Assembly: GCF_009604375.1 (NCBI RefSeq)
Contig: NZ_WEGH01000002.1
Location: forward strand, 1,822,073 to 1,886,072
Length of the DNA: 64,000 nucleotides
Source: Actinomadura macrotermitis
GTDB lineage: Bacteria; Actinomycetota; Actinomycetes; Streptosporangiales; Streptosporangiaceae
Direction: 5' to 3'
Part shown: positions 16,463-23,635 of the stretch, piece by piece
Position numbering within the stretch: the stretch's first letter is position 1
Layout: each line of letters opens with the position of its first letter
Notes under the pieces: model-generated
Seen by the model: only the letters and a program-made list of their open reading frames with translations
The model's database searches: none
What the model was told of the DNA's origin: nothing
Translations under genes and position numbers: made by a program

Positions 16463-16822
16463 TCAGGTGCTGCGACGGCGGTCGATGCTGACGTCCCGGG
16501 CCCGGCCGATCTGGATGTTGTCACCCTCGACCGTCCCCGACACGCTCTGCCCCGATACCTCAGGCTCTGACGTCGGCTCGGGTTCCTGCTCAGGGTCGGG
16601 GGTCGGCTGTTGGGCGAGGGCGCGTCTGGCCAGCACCACACCGTAGACCGACAGCGCCAGGCCGATCAGGCCGATGAACACGCCCAGGGTGCTGGAGATC
16701 TTGTCTGCCTTGTCCAGGCCGACCAGCACGAACACCACGCCGAGCCCCACCAGCAGCACTCCGCCGGCCACCGCGCCCGCCCACGCCACCACCCGCCGCG
16801 ACAAAGCCATAAAAGCCATCAT
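16463..16822 (-). CDS. Two-TM protein with C-terminal RHIM-like IQIG motif (NTPase partner)
   Basis: About 119 residues from ATG 16822 (ATG 16858, 16819 and 16810 are alternatives). Two hydrophobic helices, near 11-36 and 46-66, are followed by a Pro/Glu-rich linker and a C-terminal motif EGDNIQIGRARDVSID with IQIG at 103-106. The 20 residues before and within the motif align with the N-terminus of the downstream NTPase: (A/S)GQxVxGxVxG(H/D)NIQIGR. The order (effector with C-terminal motif beside NLR with N-terminal motif) is that described for bacterial amyloid signalling pairs. Inferred role: a membrane effector or anchor nucleated by the activated NTPase. No enzymatic domain is visible. 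Confidence 0.7.
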   Translation of the reverse strand: MMAFMALSRRVVAWAGAVAGGVLLVGLGVVFVLVGLDKADKISSTLGVFIGLIGLALSVYGVVLARRALAQQPTPDPEQEPEPTSEPEVSGQSVSGTVEGDNIQIGRARDVSIDRRRST

Positions 16823-16953
16823 CGACCACAAAACAAGATCACAAGCGGCGATCATCAAAGACTCGATGGCGCTCAGTCAACAAGGCCGCCTCTGATGTGG
16901 GACGAAGGAACACCGCCGCCTCTACCGCAACAAACTGGACACATGACCGGATA

Positions 16954-16969
16954 GCATCGGCGGCACCGG
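16954..16969 (+). repeat. Right attachment-like direct repeat (attR candidate)
   Basis: Second copy of GCATCGGCGGCACCGG, exactly 3000 bp from the first. It is directly followed by bases that read on in the msrA frame to the expected SCPVG tail. Confidence 0.8.
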
Positions 16970-17009
16970 ATTGTCCTGTCCTGTAGGAGTGGCCCGCACC
17001 GATGGTTGA
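16968..17009 (+). pseudogene. msrA: Displaced native 3' end of msrA
   Basis: Read in the msrA frame after the right repeat: GLSCPVGVARTDG and TGA at 17007-17009. This is the standard actinobacterial MsrA tail with the resolving-cysteine SCPxG motif. It is now cut off from its gene by the 3-kb insert. The stop lies inside the start of the next gene (ATG 17002), so msrA and that gene once overlapped. Confidence 0.75.
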
Positions 17010-17334
17010 CCAGTCCCGCGAAGAAACCGCATCGCTGCTGATCGCTGAGGCCGTCCGATGGGTCGATCTCAACGACTTTCCCTATATCGTCGAGGTCGTC
17101 TTCACCGATGCGGACGGCCGGCAACATTCGATCATCGACAAGACGCCTCTCTTCTGGTTCGACGATGACGAAGAACCAGACCTCGACACCGAGTTCCCCA
17201 TCCCGGCGTACTTGGACGCGGTCGTCCTCGAGCCCGATCTCCCCGGGGACCGCGTCCGCATCGCCATCGACCACCGCTCGGTCAACGACGACGGCTACGC
17301 CGAGTTCACAGTCGCGGCCCATCAGCTCACCTGA
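17002..17334 (+). CDS. Small acidic protein of unknown function
   Basis: 110 residues, strongly acidic (DDDEEPDLDTE near the middle), with an AGGAG ribosome site about 12 bases before ATG 17002. The sequence IVEVVFTDADGRQHSIIDK followed by PLFWFDDDEE suggests a small beta-rich cytoplasmic domain seen in hypothetical actinomycete proteins. No function assigned. Its start overlaps the former msrA stop, so before the insertion it was probably translated as the second gene of an msrA operon. The following 220 bp (17335-17554) hold no gene I can support. Confidence 0.65.
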   Translation: MVDQSREETASLLIAEAVRWVDLNDFPYIVEVVFTDADGRQHSIIDKTPLFWFDDDEEPDLDTEFPIPAYLDAVVLEPDLPGDRVRIAIDHRSVNDDGYAEFTVAAHQLT

Positions 17335-17554
17335 CGGGCCGGCCGAGGCGGAGTCGTGGGACCTGGAAGCGAATCCAGGGGGCTGTTCCTATGGGCGGGC
17401 TTTGCGGACACGTTCGCGGTCGGCCTGCCGTGCGAGCTGATCGGTCTCGTGCACGTGGCCGGGGGCGAGGGCGGGCGTCCCGGCCGGCGACGCCATGGCG
17501 GTGCGAAGGGAGCGCTCCGGCAGTTCGGCGGCGACCTGTGCGGGCCGCCTTGGC

Positions 17555-18490
17555 TCACACCATCCCGATCACCGGCGCGAACTCCTCCATCACGTGGTCG
17601 GGGACCAGGTAGTAGGAGAATCCGTAGCGGTCGCGGCGCGCGGCCATCTGCCCGGCGATGTGCTCGGGCGGCCCGACGAACTGCGAAGGCATCTCCAGCA
17701 CCAGGTCGGCGGGGACGTCCCAGCCGCGCGTTCGCGCCACCCGTTCGGCGACCGCGCGCGGGTCGTCCCCGAACACCGGGTTCACCTGCATGCTCAACTC
17801 GATCTCACGCCCACCGGCAGCGGCGCGCACCAGGTCGACCTTGCGGGCGATGGTGTCCGGCATCCGCTCGGTGATCTCCTCGGAGATGGCGCCCTCCGGC
17901 AGCGCGCGCGGCAGGACGCCCACGCTGTCGGCGTGCCGGCCCGCGATGCCCAGCATCCGGCCGCTGCCCGCCCCGACCATGATCGGGGGACGACGGTCGG
18001 GCACCGGGAAGACGGTCAGGTCCCGCACCCGGTAGTGCTCACCCTCGAAGGTCGTTCTCCGGCCGCCGAGCAGGCTGCGCAGCAGGTGCAGTGACTCCTC
18101 CAGCCGGTCCACCCGCACGGCCGGCGCGTCGAAGGCCATCCCCGCCCGCTCGTACTCCTCGCGCAGCCACCCCGCGCCCACCCCCAACTCGAACCGCCCG
18201 CCGGAGACCTCGTGCAGCGTCGCGGCCTCCTTGGCCAGCACCACCGGGTGGCGGTAGTCGTTGGCCAGCACCATCGTTCCGACCCGCAATGTCTCGGTGG
18301 CGCACGCCGCCGCTGTCAGCGCCACCATCGGCGCGAGCTGCTCCCCGAACGGCTCGGCCACGAAGTGGTCCCGGATCGTCAACGTCGCATACCCCAGCTC
18401 CTCGGCCCGCCGCGCGAGCGCGACCAGATCACCTGAGGAGCGGACGGACTCGGCGACCACCCCGAAACGGAACGGCCTGACATCGTTCAT
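17555..18490 (-). CDS. LLM-class F420-dependent oxidoreductase
   Basis: Luciferase-like TIM-barrel hydride-transfer enzyme, 311 residues, likely using coenzyme F420. Landmarks: FRFGVVAESVRSSGDLVALARRAEELGYATLTIRDHF at the N-terminus, RVGTMVLANDYRHPVVLAKEAATL, SGGRFELGVGAGW, and GAGSGRMLGIAGRHAD. It resembles the MSMEG_2516-type subfamily. ATG 18490 is chosen because the family begins a few residues before the first beta strand; the longer open frame upstream is not conserved-looking. Substrate unknown. The upstream 548 bp (18491-19038) contain only doubtful frames. Confidence 0.88.
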   Translation of the reverse strand: MNDVRPFRFGVVAESVRSSGDLVALARRAEELGYATLTIRDHFVAEPFGEQLAPMVALTAAACATETLRVGTMVLANDYRHPVVLAKEAATLHEVSGGRFELGVGAGWLREEYERAGMAFDAPAVRVDRLEESLHLLRSLLGGRRTTFEGEHYRVRDLTVFPVPDRRPPIMVGAGSGRMLGIAGRHADSVGVLPRALPEGAISEEITERMPDTIARKVDLVRAAAGGREIELSMQVNPVFGDDPRAVAERVARTRGWDVPADLVLEMPSQFVGPPEHIAGQMAARRDRYGFSYYLVPDHVMEEFAPVIGMV

Positions 18491-19038
18491 GCCTCCAGGC
18501 TGGGCGGTCGGCCATGGACGAAGCTGGCAAGAAAACGACATCGGTATGGACGACGACTCGGCTCCGAAGGCAAAAGGCCGCTCTGTGGGCTTTTCTCCTG
18601 CCGGAGCCCGGGCGACACCAGCAGGACGGCCTTGCCCGCCCAGGCCGGCACAAGCTCTCCTGGGCGCGGAGGAACGACTGCGCGGGAGCGGAAGATGCGG
18701 GCCTGCTCGCGTGGGACCTTGTGGGTGATGCCCAGTTCGGCGGTGAGCAGGCGGGAGAAGGGCGGTGGATAGTCGCCGCTGCGGTGAGGTCGGACGGACG
18801 GGGCGTGGCTGGTTTCCAGGCTGCTGAACTGGGTGGCGTAGTGGAGTCCCTCTGTTCCACAGTGCCGAACTACATTCATCTACTCGGGGCCGGAAGGGTG
18901 GGGACTTCATGGCTGAGCTTGGCAGGGACCGGTTTCCCGCAGGGAGGGCGCAGGCCTGCGCTCCGTTGGTATCGCTCCCCCTGAGGGATCTCGGGCATGA
19001 CGGAGCCCCCGCAGTAGTTGGGCTCTCGGCTGCGTTCG

Positions 19039-19224
19039 CTAGGTGTGCTTCAGGCGGGACATCAGCGCTGCGAAGTCCGCCGGCGTGAGGGTGAGGTGGC
19101 CGCCGCCGGGTGCCTTGCTGTCACGGACTCCAAAGGACTGGCCCAGGGCCGCGATCTCCACGCAGTCGCTCTGGCCGCCGTGGCCGGTGCCGCTGTGGCT
19201 GCTCTTGCGCCAGACGGGAGTCAT
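19039..19224 (-). CDS. DUF397 protein
   Basis: 61-residue DUF397 protein with the hallmark WRKSSHSG near the start, CVEIA, VRDSKAPGG and the LTLTPADFAALMSRLK ending. DUF397 proteins are nearly always encoded directly after an XRE/DUF5753 regulator and often behave as its antagonist or partner. ATG 19224 overlaps the regulator's original stop (ATGA). It appears intact although the regulator is not. Confidence 0.92.
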   Translation of the reverse strand: MTPVWRKSSHSGTGHGGQSDCVEIAALGQSFGVRDSKAPGGGHLTLTPADFAALMSRLKHT

Positions 19225-19987
19225 GCCAAGCCCTCCATCGCTTCGTGGACCATGCGGAGCGAAGCGTCCATGGGAAGCGCCCGGTCTCCGATGCGGGAGG
19301 ACCGCACCCGGAACAAACGTACATCCGAGGTGTCCGCCGTGAGTCGGCCTCCTTCACACGCCTCGGTGTAGACGGTGTTCGGCCCCATTCACCGTCATGA
19401 TCTTGAACGATCCGTCCCGTCCGACGTGCGCGCCTACGTCCCTCGGCATGATCCTGACGGTGGTGTTCGGCTGCTCGGCCGCCCACCGGCTGCTCGATCA
19501 CGCCTTGGTCGAGGAACGCCCACACCAGCGGCCGGGGTTTCCGCTCCAATGACTCCTGCCGAGCCATCCGGGCTCTGAGCGGTGTTTCGGCATCCTCCAG
19601 GGCTGCCGCCCTGAACATCGCCCGCGCGTAGTCCTCGGTCTGGAACAGGCCCGGTATCCAGGACAGTTCCCAGATCTTCAGTTCGGACGATCTTCCTTCC
19701 AGGTCCACATGGTTCTTGGACCACCCGGTGTCATGGCGGGTCTTGGCCTGCTTGACGAGCACGGCGAACAAGCCGCCCGTCTGCCACTCGCGATCGAGGA
19801 ACTTGGCGTGCTTCTCCTGGAGCCGCATCGTTCCGCCCTCAAGTCGCGCAACGCTCGACCGATCCAAATCGAGCGCCATGCCGAGCGCCGAGCCTGAGAT
19901 CTTGCGCTCCTCACGATGTCTACGCAGCTGAACTGCTATGAGGTCCCATAGCGAACCCTCAGGATCAAGTGACTCTTGGGTGCTCAC
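19221..19987 (-). pseudogene. Frameshifted XRE (DUF5753) transcriptional regulator
   Basis: From GTG 19987 (ribosome site GGAGAG) the frame encodes a normal XRE helix-turn-helix (SGSALGMALDLDRSSVARLEGG) and the beginning of DUF5753 (WELSWIPGLFQTEDYARAM, WAFLDQGVIEQPVGGRA). It then shifts: the family continuation is found in a second frame (TVRIMPRDVGAHVGRDGSFKI, then MTVNGAEH) and a third (VYTEACEGGRLTADTSDVRL to RMVHEAMEGLA). About 20 codons after GGRA are missing, and a further 1-2 bases are lost at NGAEH. The last frame ends exactly at the DUF397 start. DNA binding may survive, but the ligand/dimerisation half is broken. Confidence 0.85.
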
Positions 19988-20102
19988 TGGTAGCTCTCCG
20001 CGGGTGATTTTGTTGAGCGAAGATGACCCGGCCGCGTCACGCTGGTCAGCGGAAACAGGCATCCGACCTGGAAGGTGACCGGGGATACGCGCGATCACCA
20101 GC

Positions 20103-20246
20103 GTGAACGATCTTCACCGGGAACTCCTCTTCTCCGACGCCTCGGCGGGCGTCGCCCGCCGAATCGTCACGGGAACCTGGAACTTCTGGGGATTCCCGCA
20201 CGCGGCCGAAGACGCCTCCCTCAGCGATCGCTGTCGAGTGGGCTGA
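20103..20246 (+). pseudogene. Fragment of an ATP-binding anti-sigma-type gene
   Basis: 47 codons from GTG 20103 divergent from the XRE gene. The part SAGVARRIVTGTWNFWGFPHAAEDASLSD resembles the N-terminal helix of RsbW-like HATPase regulators (A-R-x-x-V...W-G...DDA). The ATP-binding boxes are absent. Such ATPase genes usually sit divergently next to XRE-DUF397 pairs, which supports a remnant. Could also be chance; the match is short. Confidence 0.35.
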
Positions 20247-20341
20247 GCTTCTCGGATCCTGAGTGTTCCCGCTGGAGCATGTACGGGCTTGTATCGCCGT
20301 CTTGATGCACAGCATCTTCGGACTGCTGTAAAAGGTGGCCA

Positions 20342-20935
20342 ATGGATACGAATGCATCACCTCTGGATGGACTTTTGGCTCTTCTCTCAGCGCCCGCAAG
20401 CCCCGTCCATGGGGTGCGGTCCTGGGAGGAGGTTTTCCAGGAGCTGGGTACCGCCTTGCCGGCGGATTTCGTCGCCTTGATCGAGCGGTACGGCGCCTTC
20501 GAGGTCGGCGGCCTGGGAGAGGACGACCATGGGGAGAGGGACTATCTGGAGTTCCTCGTGGTCGCTGATCCGCGGTCGGAGCATCGGAAGGTGACATGGG
20601 CTCAAGCGGCTGTGCTGCGAGCGGACGCCTACAACCCTCTGCGCGAGGCGTTCCCCGACATGCACAGACTCTGGCCTGAGCCGGGAGGATTCCTGGGCTG
20701 GGGGACCACGATCGACGGTGACTGGTTCGGCTGGTTGACCGAAGGCGAACCCGATGAGTGGCCGATCGTCGCGGACGGACGGGACGATGAGTGGAGAGGC
20801 GAGCCTCCTTTGCGCATCACCGCCACCGAGTTTCTCTTGCACTGGTTCTCCGGCGCTCCGGACCTTCCCCACATGGCTCAGCTCTGGGCGGGAGGGGAGT
20901 GGGAACCAGTGGAATGCAAGCCCCTGAGCTCTTGA
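20342..20935 (+). CDS. SUKH (SMI1/KNR4) family immunity-type protein
   Basis: 197 residues with the SUKH fold signature: WEEVFQELGTALPADFVALIERYGAFEVG near the N-terminus, PGGFLGWGTTIDGDWFGWLTEG in the middle and ITATEFLLHWFSG at the end. SUKH proteins are classically immunity proteins neutralising nuclease or deaminase toxins of polymorphic toxin systems. AAAGGTGG lies just before ATG 20342. No toxin gene is adjacent; an Imm51-like gene follows. Together they look like an orphan immunity array. Confidence 0.82.
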   Translation: MDTNASPLDGLLALLSAPASPVHGVRSWEEVFQELGTALPADFVALIERYGAFEVGGLGEDDHGERDYLEFLVVADPRSEHRKVTWAQAAVLRADAYNPLREAFPDMHRLWPEPGGFLGWGTTIDGDWFGWLTEGEPDEWPIVADGRDDEWRGEPPLRITATEFLLHWFSGAPDLPHMAQLWAGGEWEPVECKPLSS

Positions 20936-21055
20936 GGTCGGCAGGGGTGCCTATCCTCGTGACCGTCGTTGGCCGTGGAGTTGGCCAACGACCGTGACGA
21001 CACAGCGCATGCTTTGAGAGTTGCCGGCTTGCTTCAGGGGTGCCATCATCCGCCG

Positions 21056-21394
21056 GTGACCCCACTGAAGCTGATCGAGACCACATCCGGATCGTTCTCC
21101 TTGTTGCTGGACGCGGGGACGACGCAGGTGGACGAACTCGTCGAGCAGCTCGGCCATGAGCCCAACGGCTACTTCTGGGAAGGCGTCGCACGGTTCCTCG
21201 TCAGCGCTGAAGCGCAGAAGCTCGAGGGGCGTTTCTCGTACGACCCGGAAGCCGGCATGTTCTGCGCGTACGGCACCGACCAGGCCGCGCTCCAGGAGCT
21301 GGGTTCTCTTATGAGCACCGTTGCCAATGACGCGGAGCGGATGCGTGCCCTCGTCGCCTCGGCCACGACCGCAGGCTTCGAGTTCGACGACTGA
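21056..21394 (+). CDS. Imm51-like immunity protein
   Basis: About 112 residues from GTG 21056 (LKLIETTSGSFSLLLDAGT onwards); an upstream ATG at 20969 in frame would add an unconserved stretch. The sequence GHEPNGYFWEGVARFLV followed by FSYDPEAGMFCAYGTD is typical of the Imm51 family, predicted immunity proteins of polymorphic toxins. It follows the SUKH gene by 120 bp on the same strand. Cytoplasmic, alpha/beta. No cognate toxin is in the window. Confidence 0.7.
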   Translation: MTPLKLIETTSGSFSLLLDAGTTQVDELVEQLGHEPNGYFWEGVARFLVSAEAQKLEGRFSYDPEAGMFCAYGTDQAALQELGSLMSTVANDAERMRALVASATTAGFEFDD

Positions 21395-21525
21395 GCCGGG
21401 CGGTTCGTGACGAGGCCACGGTTCTCTGGGCGGAGAGGGCCGGATGGACGCCAAGGACATGCAGCGAGGTAACGGCTAGTCGTTCCTGACCATGTGCAGT
21501 ACCGACCCTGCAAGGTGAACGCGAG

Positions 21526-21765
21526 ATGGAAAGATCGGGCCGGCGCTGCCGCCTCCGCGTCGAGCACATTGTGCTCGGTGCGCTGTTGTGTGTCGTTGCG
21601 CTGCTCGTGATACCTGCGAGCCTGGTCATCCGCAGTGTGGCCGGCATGTCCTTCGACCCGCACGGCTACGGGCTCATCTTCGGAGTGATCTTCGCGGCCC
21701 CGCTCGCCCTGCTCGCAGTGGTGCTGTCGACCACGTACGTCAGGATGCGGCAACGCCGCAAGTAG
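21526..21765 (+). CDS. Small two-TM membrane protein
   Basis: 79 residues: a short Arg-rich start, one hydrophobic helix (HIVLGALLCVVALLVIPASL), a loop with FDPHGYG, a second helix (IFGVIFAAPLALLAVVLS) and a basic end (RMRQRRK). A purine-rich AAGGTGAA precedes ATG 21526. No family recognised. It may belong to the immunity cluster, since small membrane proteins are common there, but this is only positional. Confidence 0.5.
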   Translation: MERSGRRCRLRVEHIVLGALLCVVALLVIPASLVIRSVAGMSFDPHGYGLIFGVIFAAPLALLAVVLSTTYVRMRQRRK

Positions 21766-21886
21766 TCATTTCTGCACACCGGCTGCGAACTGGTACTCGG
21801 TGGTCCATCTCCCCTGCGAGAGCGAGGGGATGAATGGGTCACGCGACCGATGTGGGGTCGGCGGCCCGGTTCCTATCGTGGATTTC

Positions 21887-22102
21887 ATGATCACAAAAAG
21901 CGTGCTGGTCCGGTGTGCGGTGGGTGTGGTGCTGGCCTTGGGGGTGGCGGCTTCGGTGAGCCCTCCCGCGGGGGCGGCCGGCCGTCCCGAGTTGCAGGCG
22001 GCAGTGAATCGGCTCACCGGGCCGGACGGGGCTCCCGGTGCGCTCGCGCAGATCGGCGGTCGGTCGGCGATCACCAGTGCAGACATCTTCAAGGTCGGCT
22101 AA
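21887..22102 (+). pseudogene. 5' fragment of a secreted serine hydrolase (beta-lactamase/DD-peptidase family)
   Basis: ATG 21887 starts a protein with a clear signal peptide (LVRCAVGVVLALGVAASVSPPAGAAG) and the typical lead-in of actinomycete class-C-like serine hydrolases (RPELQAAVNRLTGPDGAPGALAQI). It ends at DIFKVG and a stop, just where the family has the SxxK catalytic motif (F-x-V-G-S-x-x-K). The TnpB element begins at this point. The matching C-terminus lies beyond it at 23385-23543, and about 270 residues between are missing. Confidence 0.75.
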
Positions 22103-23384
22103 AGGTCGGCTATAGGCCGGCTCGGTACGGTGCTGCTTGTGCAGTTGCGTTACAACTACCGGGTCTATCCGACGCCGGGTCTGCGGGAAGCGCTGGTGCG
22201 GGCGTTCGGGTGTGCGCGGGTGGTGTTCAACGACGGCCTGCGGCTGCGCCGGGCGGCGCGTGAGGCAGGCGAGGGGTACATCTCCGACGCTGAACTGTCG
22301 CGCCGTGTGATCACCGAGGCGAAGGCGATGCCGGAGCGGGTGTGGCTGGGTGAGGTGTCGGCGGTGGTGCTCCAGCAGGCCCTGGCGGATCTGAACGCCG
22401 CCTACCGCGGCTTCTTCGACTCGCTGTCGGGCAAGCGCAAGGGCCGCAAGGTCGCGCCGCCCCGGTTCCGCTCCCGCAAGGACGACCGGCAGGCGATCCG
22501 CTTCACCCGCAACTCCAAGTTCAAGATTCTCGGGAACGGCCGGCTGCGGCTCCCGAAGATCGGCGACGTGCAGGTGCGGTGGTCGCGCGGCCTGCCCTCG
22601 GACCCTTCTTCGGTCACGGTCATCAGGGACGCCGCCGGCCGGTACTTCGCCTCGTTCGTTGTGCAGACCACGGATGAGCCGCTGCCCGGGTCAGGCTCGG
22701 AGGTCGGCATCGATCTGGGGTTGGCGCACTTCGCGGTCCTGTCGGACGGCAGCAAGGTGACCGCGCCGAGGTTCCTGCGCCGCGCGGCCCGCAAGCTGCG
22801 TCGCTTGCAGCAGGATCTGTCTCGCAAGCAGCGCGGCAGCAGCAACCGCACCAAGGCCGTCAAGAGGGTCGCTCGCGCTCATGCGCGGGTGGCCGATGCC
22901 CGGCGGGACTGGCAGCACAAGCTGTCCACGGCGATCATCCGCGACAACCAAGCGGTGTACGTCGAGGACCTGTGCGTGGCCGGCCTGGGCCGGACCCGCC
23001 TCGCCAAGAGCGTCCACGACGCGGGCTGGGCGCAGTTCGTGGCGATGCTGGAGTACAAGGCCGCCCGGTACGGGCGCATCTTCGGCCGGGTGGACCGCTG
23101 GTTCCCCTCGTCCAAACTCTGCTCGGCCTGCGGGACCCTGGCCGAATCCATGCCGCTGAACGTCCGAGCGTGGGAGTGCCCGTGCGGCGCATCCCACGAC
23201 CGCGACGTCAACGCCGCGATCAACATCCTGGCCGCCGGACGGGCGGACAGGCTCAACGCCTGCGGAGGGACCATAAGCCCCGCCGCCTAGCGGAGGGCAG
23301 GACCCAGTGAAACAGGAAGCCGCAGACGTGTCGCGCACGCGGCACAGGCTGAATCCCCGGCCTTCAGGCCAGGGAGCGCGTCAA
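22091..23384 (+). mobile_element. TnpB-only IS605/IS1341-type element
   Basis: Contains tnpB but no tnpA. The left end has three short imperfect repeats (AAGGTCGGCT, AAGGTCGGCT, ATAGGCCGGCT within 22091-22121). The right end carries the family-typical hairpin GAATCCCCGGCCTTCAGGCC followed by AGGGAG and TCAA at 23381-23384. Host sequence of the disrupted hydrolase resumes in frame right after. Boundaries are estimates. Mobility would need TnpA in trans. Confidence 0.75.
22130..23290 (+). CDS. tnpB: TnpB RNA-guided nuclease
   Basis: A 386-residue TnpB, the compact ancestor of Cas12, which uses an omega-RNA from the element's right end to cut DNA. N-terminal helix-turn-helix/WED part (LRYNYRVYPTPGLREAL); RuvC-I VGIDLGLAHFAV with D195; RuvC-II VYVEDLCVAGL with E279; zinc finger CSACG and CPCG (C331, C334, C350, C352); RuvC-III HDRDVNAAINI with D359. 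All catalytic residues and zinc ligands are present, so it should be active. The start is GTG 22130 or GTG 22139 nine bases later. Length is normal for the family. It stands in the middle of a split serine hydrolase gene. Confidence 0.93.
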   Translation: MLLVQLRYNYRVYPTPGLREALVRAFGCARVVFNDGLRLRRAAREAGEGYISDAELSRRVITEAKAMPERVWLGEVSAVVLQQALADLNAAYRGFFDSLSGKRKGRKVAPPRFRSRKDDRQAIRFTRNSKFKILGNGRLRLPKIGDVQVRWSRGLPSDPSSVTVIRDAAGRYFASFVVQTTDEPLPGSGSEVGIDLGLAHFAVLSDGSKVTAPRFLRRAARKLRRLQQDLSRKQRGSSNRTKAVKRVARAHARVADARRDWQHKLSTAIIRDNQAVYVEDLCVAGLGRTRLAKSVHDAGWAQFVAMLEYKAARYGRIFGRVDRWFPSSKLCSACGTLAESMPLNVRAWECPCGASHDRDVNAAINILAAGRADRLNACGGTISPAA

Positions 23385-23404
23385 TGGGGGCATGACGGTG
23401 ACAG
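23200..23404 (+). ncRNA. Predicted omega-RNA (reRNA) and guide
   Basis: TnpB omega-RNAs overlap the 3' end of tnpB and run through the right-end hairpin into flanking DNA. Here the scaffold would span about 23200-23384 including the hairpin at 23355-23374. The guide would be the next 16-20 bases, starting at 23385 (TGGGGGCATGACGGTG), which lie in the remaining serine hydrolase coding sequence. The 5' limit is not visible from sequence; this is inferred from the known family layout. Confidence 0.5.
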
Positions 23405-23543
23405 GCTCGGCTTCAGCGTTCAGGCGGGCGCGACCACGAACGGCAGGCAGGCCATCGTCATGGTCAATCTCAACCCGGGCGGCGGGCCGGCTCTGGACGA
23501 CGCCATGGACGTCGTCCTCCCGACCGCTCTGTGCGGCAAATGA
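23385..23543 (+). pseudogene. 3' fragment of the split serine hydrolase
   Basis: Reads W-GHDGDRLGFSVQAG, then ATTNGRQAIVMVNLNP and ends DDAMDVVLPTALCGK. This is the usual C-terminus of secreted class-C-like serine hydrolases (H-x-G-x-x-x-G-F box and final Cys). It is the same gene as the fragment at 21887-22102, now separated by the TnpB element and lacking the catalytic core. Confidence 0.75.
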
Positions 23544-23560
23544 CCTCCGGTTCCCCATGA

Positions 23561-23594
23561 GGTGAGGGCCCGCGTGGGGGTGCGGGCCCTCACC
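23561..23594. terminator. Terminator hairpin
   Basis: Perfect 13-bp stem GGTGAGGGCCCGC (23561-23573) with 23582-23594 and an 8-base G-rich loop. Placed between the split hydrolase (plus) and the end of the export operon (minus); serves either or both. Confidence 0.88.
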
Positions 23595-23635
23595 AGACCC
23601 GGGCGAGACGTGGGGGTGTCCGCCCGGGGGTCTTG

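Larger units (their letters stand above)
13954..16969. mobile_element. 3-kb insert in msrA bounded by 16-bp direct repeats
   Basis: The repeats GCATCGGCGGCACCGG at 13954-13969 and 16954-16969 are exactly 3000 bp apart. The left copy lies in msrA codons for GIGGTG; the right copy is followed by the natural continuation of msrA. The insert carries only two genes (NTPase-TPR and two-TM protein, both minus strand) and no transposase or integrase. Its left end supplies a new msrA 3' end and stop. This is the layout of a site-specific integration into a gene 3' end that restores the gene. Inner ends share CCGGTC/GACCGG in inverted orientation (about 13967 and 16945), but no convincing long terminal inverted repeats are seen. 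Confidence 0.75.

Noticed and set aside
17356..17874. 172-codon plus-strand frame
   Set aside because: Mostly antisense to the F420 oxidoreductase, and the upstream 200 bp shows no domain or ribosome site.
18487..18984. Possible ORFs on both strands between the F420 oxidoreductase and the DUF397 gene
   Set aside because: No ribosome site, no recognisable domain, mixed codon usage. The minus-strand frame (SGDYPPPFSRLLTAELG) might be a remnant but cannot be supported.
22402..23338. Minus-strand frames across tnpB
   Set aside because: Shadows of tnpB, which has every catalytic and zinc residue in place.
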